Shown here: positions 1 through 6,002 of the stretch, piece after piece | How positions within the stretch are numbered: position 1 is the stretch's first letter | Layout: each line of letters opens with the position of its first letter | Assembly: GCA_009788135.1 (NCBI GenBank) | Contig: WQSA01000002.1 | Span: 6,651-32,666, forward strand | Source of the DNA: Candidatus Fibrimonadales bacterium | GTDB taxonomy: Bacteria > Fibrobacterota > Fibrobacteria > Fibrobacterales > Fibrobacteraceae | Reading direction: 5' to 3' | DNA length: 26,016 nt | Made by a program: the position numbers and the translations under genes | Notes under the pieces: generated by a model | Database searches by the model: none | The model's input: only the letters and a program-made list of their open reading frames with translations | Told to the model about the DNA's origin: nothing

Positions 1-296
1 GGAAGGGTAGTTATTTTTTTCTCTGCAAAAATATTTCTTGCTTTTGCGTAAAGAGCTTCTTCATCTTGATTATTCAAGAATACAAAGTTTCGGTTGCAAA
101 TTTGCCCGCAGGTTTTCTGGGAAACATCTCCATATTTAGGAAGAAGCTCTTGTTTACTGATAACTCCGACTAGCACATCGTTATTGTTGCATACTAGTGC
201 CAGCGGATAAAGTTTTGACGTAGAGACAATATAGAAGGCGTAAACCGCCGGTGTGTCAATGCGAACGATATTGCCTTGTATTTGGGTTGGTATCAT
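1..296 (-). CDS. CBS-domain protein, 5' part only
   Basis: Reading from ATG at 296 down to the window edge gives 98 open codons. The start MIPTQIQGNIVRID is followed by a stretch with LALVCNNNDVLVGVISKQ and, after about 30 residues, NIFAEKKITTLP, the usual rhythm of a CBS domain pair that binds an adenosyl ligand. CBS pairs are found at the N-terminus of some sugar nucleotidyltransferases (PtmE-type) used in legionaminic acid synthesis, which would fit the cluster, but the catalytic part lies outside the window so this is only a possibility. The start is supported by GGAG at 304-307 and a promoter-like box at 325-334. It is divergent from the GH19 gene. CBS assignment is fairly likely; function is unknown. 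Confidence 0.6.
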   Translation of the reverse strand, partial: MIPTQIQGNIVRIDTPAVYAFYIVSTSKLYPLALVCNNNDVLVGVISKQELLPKYGDVSQKTCGQICNRNFVFLNNQDEEALYAKARNIFAEKKITTL

Positions 297-324
297 AGTT
301 AGTCTCCTATACCGATTTAGTTAT

Positions 325-334
325 AATATACAAA
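325..334 (-). promoter_or_regulatory. promoter -10 box (TTTGTATATT) for the CBS gene
   Basis: On the minus strand TTTGTATATT ends 28 nt before the ATG at 296, and a GGAG Shine-Dalgarno lies between. The same motif recurs upstream of most transcription units in this window. No clear -35 was seen. Confidence 0.5.
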
Positions 335-363
335 TATTCTATTCATTTTTTCACTCCTCAGCG

Positions 364-374
364 TTTTCTATATT
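364..374 (+). promoter_or_regulatory. promoter -10 box (TTTTCTATATT), probably leaderless
   Basis: TTTTCTATATT ends 8 nt before the ATG at 383 and there is no Shine-Dalgarno between them. Transcription from such a box would begin at or next to the start codon. It faces away from the box at 325-334, so 297-382 is a compact divergent promoter region. Confidence 0.5.
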
Positions 375-382
375 ACATATAA

Positions 383-1615
383 ATGTACCTATCCGAACTT
401 GGGGAATATCTTTTTTGCTCACAGGCTTCGGGGCAGCCAGTGCGTTGCATCTATTTTGAAAATGGCTGCATACAGTTGCTCGACAAAGAAAACGGTCCGC
501 AAATTTCAGTTTGCGATAAGATTTACCGATGCGCAATAGATTATGATGATATGGACTATGTTGACCGTAAATTAAAAGAACTCCAATGGAATTCGGTCGG
601 GATTTGGGCTGCAGCTTTGGAAATCAATGAAATGGTTAAAGATGGCAAATACATTTTTATACCCGATAATCCTGAAGAAGTTAAAATTTCAATAGAAGAA
701 TGCAAAAAATTGAGAAAACCATTCATCCTTGAGCTTTCAGGAGATTCCAGAGATTGGACTTGGCATTTCTCCAGCGGCAACCCAAAGCTAGTGCCTGTGT
801 ATAGGTTTGTCTTTGAAGTATTCAATAAGGTTGATCGGCTGTTGCATGAATGCGGAGGCAATACGGCGCGAAGCAGCGGAAAATTGCCGAAAAATCCTGC
901 GCTAATTGAAGAATGCAACTACAAATTGAGCGCATTTTTGGCTGCTATCCCAGAGCTTGGATATGATCCTAAAATTCAAAACGAAGATAAAGAAACAATC
1001 TCTTTAGATAGCCTGTGCAAAATAAACAACAACAAAAATGCAAGGGATTGCGAGTATTATGTTAAAGCGCTCAACAAAGTTCTGCCGTCGTATAAAATAA
1101 ACTCGCCTCTCAGACTTGCCCATTTTTTCGCTCAAATCATTCACGAGAGCGGACATTTGCACTACAAAGAAGAAGGCTTGAATTACAGCGCATCTGCTCT
1201 TCGCAAAATATTCCCGAAATATTTTCCAAATGATGAAATTGCAAACGAATACGCAAGAAAGCCGGAGAAAATTGCAAATCGCACATACTGCAACCGAATG
1301 GGAAACGGCTCCGAGAGCGGCGGAGACGGCTGGAAATACCGAGGGCGAGGTTTGATTCAGTTGACCGGCCATAACAATTACAAGATATGCGGCGAGGCGC
1401 TTAACTTGGATTTGCGCATGAACCCGGACTTGCTCTGCCAGAACCCCGAAGTCATTGTTCGTTCTGCCTGCTGGTTCTGGGCAAGCCGAGACTTGAACAA
1501 GTTTGCCGATACCGATGATGTTATGGCAATAACAAAAAAAATAAACGGCGGAATTAACGGCATTGTGGACAGGAAAAGCAATTTGGCCATTGCAAAAAAA
1601 GTTTTTGGGTGTTGA
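383..1615 (+). CDS. GH19-type (chitinase/lysozyme fold) protein with unknown N-terminal domain
   Basis: The C-terminal half (about residues 205-410) is a glycoside hydrolase family 19 / phage-endolysin type domain. It shows FFAQIIHESGH with the expected catalytic Glu255, and the family signature YRGRGLIQLTGHNNY at 319-333. Such enzymes cut beta-1,4 links in chitin or peptidoglycan; in bacteria without chitin use the peptidoglycan role is more likely. The first ~200 residues match nothing I recognise and have no obvious signal peptide or membrane segment, so a phage-like, secretion-system or effector route is possible. An in-frame TAA directly precedes the ATG, so no longer start exists; the start has no Shine-Dalgarno and sits just after a -10 box. 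Two DUF2589 genes follow on the same strand. Confidence 0.8.
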   Translation: MYLSELGEYLFCSQASGQPVRCIYFENGCIQLLDKENGPQISVCDKIYRCAIDYDDMDYVDRKLKELQWNSVGIWAAALEINEMVKDGKYIFIPDNPEEVKISIEECKKLRKPFILELSGDSRDWTWHFSSGNPKLVPVYRFVFEVFNKVDRLLHECGGNTARSSGKLPKNPALIEECNYKLSAFLAAIPELGYDPKIQNEDKETISLDSLCKINNNKNARDCEYYVKALNKVLPSYKINSPLRLAHFFAQIIHESGHLHYKEEGLNYSASALRKIFPKYFPNDEIANEYARKPEKIANRTYCNRMGNGSESGGDGWKYRGRGLIQLTGHNNYKICGEALNLDLRMNPDLLCQNPEVIVRSACWFWASRDLNKFADTDDVMAITKKINGGINGIVDRKSNLAIAKKVFGC

Positions 1616-1628
1616 ATTTTTCTACATT

Positions 1629-1639
1629 GTATTTATATT
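1629..1639 (+). promoter_or_regulatory. possible -10 box upstream of the DUF2589 pair
   Basis: TGTATTTATATTC-like sequence holds TATATT at 1634-1639, ending 32 nt before the ATG at 1672, which has a GAGGTAA Shine-Dalgarno. The upstream T run is weaker than at other sites, so the pair could instead be read through from the GH19 gene. Confidence 0.35.
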
Positions 1640-1671
1640 CTGCATGTGCAGATTCCAACCCGAGGTAAGAT

Positions 1672-2235
1672 ATGGCAGATTCCGTAGCTTCCAAATTTCA
1701 AGGGCTTCCCATAGCCGAGTTGATTTCCGCCCCTCTAAAAGCCGCTTGCGATTCACAAAAAATGCTGGCCCTCTCGGCCTTCGAATATGTGATGCAAATA
1801 GGCTTTGAAGATGGTAAAAAAACTCGCTTGATAAGCTTTGACCTTGAACGTCCTATTTTAGAATCTCCTGGCTCAACTTCAAAGATAAAAGTAAATGCGC
1901 CTTTCCTCGGCTTGGTTCCGCTCCCGTCTCTGCTGATTGACGATGTGCAGATTGATTTCCAGATGGAAGTTACTGACACTACCACGGAAAAGTCAAACAC
2001 TAGTGCCGAAGTGTCAACTTCAGCCGAAGCCAGCTATGGTTTTTTTGCAGCCAAAGCCAAAGTGAATATTGCCGGCAAGGTAACATCCAGCCGCGAAAAC
2101 ACCCGCAGCACCAACCAAACAGCCAAGTACCAAGTCCATGTGTCGGCACGCCAGCAGCAACCTACCGAAGGATTGAGTAAGCTTATGGACATTATGGCCG
2201 CATGCATTGAGCCTCTGCCAGAATCATCAAAGTAA
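1672..2235 (+). CDS. DUF2589 family protein (first of pair)
   Basis: 187 residues with the DUF2589 layout: an N-terminal helix ending GLPIAELISAPLKAACDSQ, a charged beta segment, then VNAPFLGLVPLPSLLIDDVQ and a middle of beta strands, and a C-terminal strand VHVSARQQQPTEGLSKLMDI followed by a helix. The family is small, has no established biochemical role that I can name, and tends to occur as adjacent paralogues. Residues about 105-150 form a Ser/Thr-rich low-complexity insert. No signal peptide or membrane segment. GAGGTAA sits 4-5 nt before the ATG. The second copy begins 14 nt after its stop, so the two are very likely co-transcribed. Family assignment is strong, function unknown. Confidence 0.8.
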   Translation: MADSVASKFQGLPIAELISAPLKAACDSQKMLALSAFEYVMQIGFEDGKKTRLISFDLERPILESPGSTSKIKVNAPFLGLVPLPSLLIDDVQIDFQMEVTDTTTEKSNTSAEVSTSAEASYGFFAAKAKVNIAGKVTSSRENTRSTNQTAKYQVHVSARQQQPTEGLSKLMDIMAACIEPLPESSK

Positions 2236-2249
2236 CATGAGGTAATGAC

Positions 2250-2747
2250 ATGCCTTTTTGGACAAAAAAGACAGGAAAGCCGCAAAACTTTTCTTCCGTG
2301 ATGCGGGGGCTGCAGTATTCTGTGAATGCCGCCATGGAAATGCTTGAGGCTCGCAACCTTGAGCTGCTTGGGCGCTATTTTACCGAAGACGGGCACCCCC
2401 ATGTAAGGCAGCTTCACATGGACGAGAAAACTTCTATTAATGTTCCAGTTATTTCAATTGTCAATCCTGCGGCGATGAACATACAGGAAGTGGAAATGGA
2501 TTTTTCCGTTCAGGTGGATGCTACTCAACTGCATCAGAAAGAACCTCATCGTGGGATTATTGCGGATGGGAAAATCCAGGATTTGAAATTGGATTGGGAG
2601 AGCTCAAATTTCGAGGTAAGTTTCAACGGCAAGCCTGACCAGAGCACAATGCACGTGAGACTGAAATTCTGCGCAACGCCAATTCCGGAAGGTTTGTCTA
2701 GGATTATTGAGGAATGCGATAAGACTATTGCGACGGTTGGGAAGTAG
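2250..2747 (+). CDS. DUF2589 family protein (second of pair)
   Basis: 165 residues, a diverged relative of the preceding gene. It keeps the core INVPVISIVNPAAMNIQEVE followed by MDFSVQV, and the closing strand MHVRLKFCATPIPEGLSR with a final helix. The N-terminal helix MRGLQYSVNAAMEMLEARN replaces the usual ISAPL start, so the two copies probably form different subunits of one assembly rather than being redundant; that is inference. GAGGTAATG precedes the ATG. It ends 29 bp before the convergent end of the DUF4157 gene. No enzyme motif was seen. Confidence 0.7.
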   Translation: MPFWTKKTGKPQNFSSVMRGLQYSVNAAMEMLEARNLELLGRYFTEDGHPHVRQLHMDEKTSINVPVISIVNPAAMNIQEVEMDFSVQVDATQLHQKEPHRGIIADGKIQDLKLDWESSNFEVSFNGKPDQSTMHVRLKFCATPIPEGLSRIIEECDKTIATVGK

Positions 2748-2776
2748 GGAATGATTTGGCAAGCAATGGCTTGTTA

Positions 2777-3559
2777 CTACCTATATCTTAATGGTCGCGC
2801 AACATTTCGAGTTTGTGATTGCGAGCTTTGTTTTGGAGCTTTGCCTCCAAAACATTTATATATAGAATCAGGATACATACATGCAAGTGTATCAAGATCG
2901 GCTTGCGTTTTTTGCAATAGACATTTCAAATTATTAGCCGCAGAAATTAAATCTCCAGAAATATCTGAGCTACGTGCGATATATTTAAGAATACACTCCT
3001 TAATTAAGGATGTATAACGATTATGAGAACCACGATGTGTACTTAATGAAACTTTATTCTCTTCGCTTTCCATATCCATCATACTTTTTATCCAGCAAAC
3101 ATCATGATCACTAAATAACTCTTTTGGAAAAATATGATGCACTTGCCTGCACATCTGTATTACAGGAAAAAGTTTACCTTTCATATTAATTTGAAATACA
3201 CCAAGAGAAGCCTCTTGTTCCATCACAGGGTCATCATTTAGAGGAAATCCATTTATGGTTCTTGTTGGTTTAACTCGCCCTTGTTTCTGCTGCACCACGT
3301 GCACAAGTTCATGCTCCAAATGCATTTCCTGCCCCGGTGCTATATACACATGATTTCCATAGGTATATGCGAGTGCTTGCAACTGCGCAGGTTTATTTGA
3401 ATTGTAATAAACTCGCACATCATCAAACGAAAGTCCAGATAAATTCTCAAACTTCTCTTTTACCGTATTTGGTATGCCAGTCAAGTTCGGCTTGCCTGAA
3501 CTGCAATGGGCGGCTATGTTGAAATTCATGTGCATATAAGTAAAGGTAGAAAAATACAT
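2777..3559 (-). CDS. DUF4157 protein with C-terminal AHH-type HNH nuclease domain
   Basis: Residues about 28-115 are a classic DUF4157 domain: LSGLSFDDVRVYYNSNKPAQ, YIAPGQE, then HELVH (83-87) and VVQQKQGRVKPT. DUF4157 marks cargo of extracellular contractile injection systems (eCIS) and related polymorphic toxins. After a linker, residues 138-185 carry VHHIFPKE, Asn169, HRGSHNRY with His175 and His179, the pattern of AHH-type nucleases of the HNH/ENDO VII superfamily, so the predicted activity is DNA or RNA cleavage. A Gln/Ser-rich tail ends the protein. No immunity gene is evident next to it. The ATG at 3559 has only weak AGGCGAG upstream; in-frame ATGs at 3535 and 3529 are possible. Its 5' end lies in another frame inside the broken DUF1016 gene. 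Confidence 0.75.
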   Translation of the reverse strand: MYFSTFTYMHMNFNIAAHCSSGKPNLTGIPNTVKEKFENLSGLSFDDVRVYYNSNKPAQLQALAYTYGNHVYIAPGQEMHLEHELVHVVQQKQGRVKPTRTINGFPLNDDPVMEQEASLGVFQINMKGKLFPVIQMCRQVHHIFPKELFSDHDVCWIKSMMDMESEENKVSLSTHRGSHNRYTSLIKECILKYIARSSDISGDLISAANNLKCLLQKTQADLDTLACMYPDSIYKCFGGKAPKQSSQSQTRNVARPLRYR

Positions 3560-4334
3560 TCTCGCCTATTTTTAAGTCAATGGCAACTAATGATTTTAAC
3601 ACTCTGTTGAAAAATAATAAATCAACAAAATATTCCTTTGTTCCTGATAAAATCCTATATTGATTTCCAATGAATGTAAAACCTTCTCCCAATTCTAATA
3701 AAAATAACTTTATTTTTTCAACTATTCTCTTTTCCAAATCTAGTTCTTTCAGAGGCTTTGTTAATCCCAAGAAGTCTAAGCTATATGAACTTTTTAAAAT
3801 TTCGCTTGCTTGTTCTTGTAAATTTTCAGGCAAAGTTCTTTTAAAACTATTTATTTTTGGCAGTAATTTGGCATTTTTATAAGCTTCTGCTTTTATGAAA
3901 TTTAATAGTAAATTGCGAGTCCAGCCCATTTTTACGGCTGATTCAACATAATACATAGCTTCGTTTGTATCTTTAATTTTATCAAGAATAAGTCTATGAT
4001 GCCCCCAAGATAGACCTAAAAACTGCCACAGTTGTGGCAGTTTCCCTAAATAAAACTCATAAAACCGTTTCATGTCCCATAGACTGCGAGGGGAAAAACC
4101 CGCAGCATCTGGGAATTCTGCTTTTAGATCAACAGAGAGTCGTTTAACAACTGAACTGCCATAGCCTTTATCCAGACCCTCTTCTGATAGATGCTTCCCT
4201 ATGTTCCAATACATTTGAATTATTGAAGTATTCACGCGATTGGCTACAATCACACGTGTTTGCTTTATTTCTGCGACAACCTGTCGCAGTATTTTTGCAT
4301 AATCTTTATTTTGAGAGACACTTTTCTTGCTCAT
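3447..4334 (-). CDS. DUF1016 (YhcG-type) PD-(D/E)XK nuclease, truncated at 3' end
   Basis: Residues 1-150 are DUF1016_N (MYWNIGKHLSEEG, GFSPRSLWDMKRFYEFY) and 190-258 the start of the YhcG PD-(D/E)XK nuclease fold, with YFVDLLFFNR and LVAIDLKIGE giving Asp238, Asp253 and Lys255. In the family the fold continues for roughly 80-100 residues (a K/EY-N..LN segment, then a CxxK strand). Here homology stops after Glu258, at about 3561, and the remaining 37 codons read the 5' end of the DUF4157 gene out of frame. The gene is therefore probably a non-functional or altered remnant. The ATG at 4334 lacks a Shine-Dalgarno and follows a TAAATT box by 7 nt. Family members often neighbour restriction-modification or mobile genes. 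Confidence 0.75.
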   Translation of the reverse strand: MSKKSVSQNKDYAKILRQVVAEIKQTRVIVANRVNTSIIQMYWNIGKHLSEEGLDKGYGSSVVKRLSVDLKAEFPDAAGFSPRSLWDMKRFYEFYLGKLPQLWQFLGLSWGHHRLILDKIKDTNEAMYYVESAVKMGWTRNLLLNFIKAEAYKNAKLLPKINSFKRTLPENLQEQASEILKSSYSLDFLGLTKPLKELDLEKRIVEKIKLFLLELGEGFTFIGNQYRILSGTKEYFVDLLFFNRVLKSLVAIDLKIGENVFFYLYLYAHEFQHSRPLQFRQAELDWHTKYGKREV

Positions 4335-4341
4335 AATGAGG

Positions 4342-4354
4342 AATTTAGAAAAAA
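4342..4354 (-). promoter_or_regulatory. -10-like box (T run + CTAAATT) for the DUF1016 gene
   Basis: The minus strand reads TTTTTTCTAAATT, a one-base variant of the motif used elsewhere, ending 7 nt before the ATG at 4334 with no Shine-Dalgarno between. This fits the leaderless class. Confidence 0.35.
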
Positions 4355-4435
4355 TTCAAAATTGCCTCGCTTGCAAATTCTCTGGGTATAAATTTCCTTG
4401 CCCGAAAGATGGAGCTGTGTATTTGACATTTAAGT

Positions 4436-4510
4436 TTAGGTTTGGTTAATTTTCCAATATCTGCCTTTAGCTGGGCCAATACGTTCGATTAAGCCTCTTG
4501 CAAACGAAGC
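4436..4510 (-). pseudogene. relic of a winged-helix C-terminal tail
   Basis: Minus-strand codons ending in TAA at 4436-4438 spell ARGLIERIGPAKGRYWKI. This resembles the last strand of winged-helix domains at the C-terminus of Fic, RecG-like and AlbA-type proteins (IERxGxxKGGYWxV). No start or upstream domain is attached, so it is a fragment. It is also the mirror of the tail of the small ORF at 4581-4742. The rest of 4335-4541 holds nothing I can identify. Confidence 0.4.
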
Positions 4511-4730
4511 GGAATAGCCTATGCTATATACTCCCAAATTATTTTCTATATTTGGAATTGAATCCAAAAAAGAGGTGAAAATGTCGCAAAGTTGGAGTGA
4601 AAGTCAAGCCTGTATCAACAAGCCGGAGTACTTGAAGTTCTTGAAAAAAGTGGAGCAGCAGATAAACGCTAAAAGAGATAAATCCAAAGGCTTAATAGAA
4701 CGTGTTGGCGCAGATAAAGGTGGGCATTGG
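4454..4730. repeat. imperfect inverted repeat of a coding relic (arms 4454-4498 and 4686-4730)
   Basis: The left arm read on the minus strand and the right arm on the plus strand match at 36 of 45 aligned bases without gaps, and both encode GLIER(I/V)G. Most differences fall at or near third codon positions, which suggests two diverged copies of coding sequence in opposite orientations rather than a structural RNA stem. The 187 bp between them carries the promoter and start of the LicD operon. Confidence 0.55.
4542..4552 (+). promoter_or_regulatory. promoter -10 box (TTTTCTATATT) of the small ORF-licD operon
   Basis: TTTTCTATATT ends 28 nt before the ATG at 4581, which has AGAGGTG as Shine-Dalgarno. 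Because an ATG at 4521 would lie upstream of this box, 4581 is the better start. Confidence 0.5.
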
Positions 4731-4742
4731 AGGGTGGTGTGA
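4581..4742 (+). CDS. small ORF with winged-helix-like tail, coupled to licD
   Basis: 53 residues starting MSQSWSESQACINKPEYLKF and ending KGLIERVGADKGGHWRVV. The tail matches the last strand and turn of a winged helix as found at the end of Fic/RecG-type proteins, but the helices that should precede it are missing, and the N-terminal part is unrelated. It is likely a chimera of relics that still serves as a translated leader: GAGGTG precedes its ATG, and its TGA (4740-4742) overlaps the GTG start of the LicD gene. Whether the peptide itself has a role is not known. Confidence 0.4.
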   Translation: MSQSWSESQACINKPEYLKFLKKVEQQINAKRDKSKGLIERVGADKGGHWRVV

Positions 4743-5563
4743 TACAGCTAACACAGGAGCTTCTCCGGCAATTGCAGGCGAATTTGCTTGAACTTATTGT
4801 TGAAGTGGATAGAATCTGCAAAAAATGCGGAATTAAATTTTTGCTTGTAGGCGGGACGGCTTTGGGTGCTGCCAGGCATAAAGGCTTTATTCCGTGGGAT
4901 GATGATGCGGATATTGGCTTTTTGCGCCCCGAATATGAAAAATTCAGAGAAGCTTGCGAAACTGAACTTGATAAGGAAAAGTTTTATTTTCAAGACCATC
5001 GCAATACGGAAGGCTACCGCTGGGGATATGGAAAGCTCAGGCTTAAAAATACGAAATTTGTCAGGCATAATCAGGAATTTATGCCTTATGAGCAGGGTGT
5101 ATTTGTTGATATTTTCCCGTTTGACAATGTGCCGGATAATTACTTATTGCGTTGCATGCATAGTTTTAAATGTTTTTTATACAGAAAAACTTTCTGGTCA
5201 AAAGTTGGCAAAAAGCAGGCGAGGGGATTTGAAAAAATTGCCTATAAATTTTTGTATCTTATTCCAGATAAAATGCTGTATTCCTGTTTTAATAAGTTTG
5301 TGAAGAAATCAAATGCGGTGAGAACCGGTATGGTTAGGATATTGACTTTTCCGGCAGCGAATAGCCAGTACGGATATTATAGAAAATGGTATGAAGAACT
5401 TACGGAAATTGAATTTGATGGAAAGAAATTTCCCATAGCCAAAGACTACGATAACTACTTGCGTTTTAGATATAACGGCGATTATATGAAACTGCCCAAA
5501 CCTGAAAACAGGAAAACCCATCCTGTTTCTGAGTTAAAATTGATAGAGGCAGGCAATGGCTGA
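4739..5563 (+). CDS. LicD family phosphotransferase
   Basis: 274 residues with the LicD core GGTALGAARHKGF (38-50) and WDDDADIG (53-60), whose Asp residues bind metal in this nucleotidyltransferase-fold family. LicD proteins move a phospho-substituent (phosphocholine in the type member) from a CDP carrier onto a glycan. The middle part keeps YEQGVFVDIFPFDNVP, another family landmark. I chose GTG at 4739 because GGAGGG lies 5 nt upstream and the codon overlaps the stop of the small ORF; a TTG at 4727 would place the Shine-Dalgarno inside the gene. It overlaps the following nucleotidyltransferase gene by 8 bp. That partner makes a CDP-linked donor likely; the moiety need not be choline. Confidence 0.85.
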   Translation: MIQLTQELLRQLQANLLELIVEVDRICKKCGIKFLLVGGTALGAARHKGFIPWDDDADIGFLRPEYEKFREACETELDKEKFYFQDHRNTEGYRWGYGKLRLKNTKFVRHNQEFMPYEQGVFVDIFPFDNVPDNYLLRCMHSFKCFLYRKTFWSKVGKKQARGFEKIAYKFLYLIPDKMLYSCFNKFVKKSNAVRTGMVRILTFPAANSQYGYYRKWYEELTEIEFDGKKFPIAKDYDNYLRFRYNGDYMKLPKPENRKTHPVSELKLIEAGNG

Positions 5564-5984
5564 TGTAAAAAAATATAAAATAGGCTTTACCGATGGAGTG
5601 TTTGACTTGTTCCATATTGGGCATTTGAATATGATTAACCAAGCAAAATTGCATTGTGACTATCTTATTGTTGGAGTGCATGGAGACGATGTAGTTTTCG
5701 AATATAAGAACAAGCGTCCGGTTATTTGCGAGGAGGAGCGCAGAACAATAGTAGAATCCATTAAGGGCGTGGACAAGGCAGTTATAAACCGAACCAGAGA
5801 TAAGCTTGAATTGTGGGATTTATACCGTTTTAATGCAATGATTATAGGGGACGATTGGAAAGGAACCGAGAGGTGGAATAATTTTGAAAAAATACTTGCG
5901 GAAAAAAATGTGGATGTTGTATATATACCTTATACGCAAGGCATTTCAACAACCGATATAAAGAAAAAGATATTGGAAATTTAA
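5556..5984 (+). CDS. glycerol-3-phosphate cytidylyltransferase-like nucleotidyltransferase (TagD type)
   Basis: 142 residues, the usual length of TagD-like enzymes. It has the nucleotide-binding HIGH at 20-23 after GVFDLF, EERRTIVESIKGVD, IGDDWKGTERW, and GISTTDI near the end. These residues form the CTP site and the family loop; the canonical Arg of RTEGISTT is Tyr here (YTQGISTT), so the substrate pocket may be altered. The product would be a CDP-activated small alcohol such as CDP-glycerol, a plausible donor for the overlapping LicD. The ATG at 5556 lies inside the LicD gene behind GAGGCAG. The next gene starts 18 nt downstream with AAGGAGC. Exact substrate unknown. Confidence 0.8.
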   Translation: MADVKKYKIGFTDGVFDLFHIGHLNMINQAKLHCDYLIVGVHGDDVVFEYKNKRPVICEEERRTIVESIKGVDKAVINRTRDKLELWDLYRFNAMIIGDDWKGTERWNNFEKILAEKNVDVVYIPYTQGISTTDIKKKILEI

Positions 5985-6002
5985 CAAGGAGCAGACGAGC
6001 GC

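Noticed and set aside
2751..3017. 88-codon plus-strand ORF after the DUF2589 pair
   Set aside because: It lies antisense over the end of the DUF4157-AHH gene, has no recognisable domain, and its length is expected by chance.
2777..3559. HELVH of the DUF4157 protein as an active zinc protease
   Set aside because: The motif is a normal feature of DUF4157; the C-terminal nuclease signature is the more likely effector activity, though proteolysis is not excluded.
4735..5563. Phosphocholine transfer as the certain role of LicD
   Set aside because: No choline kinase, LicC-type enzyme or choline transporter is in the window; the partner is of TagD type.
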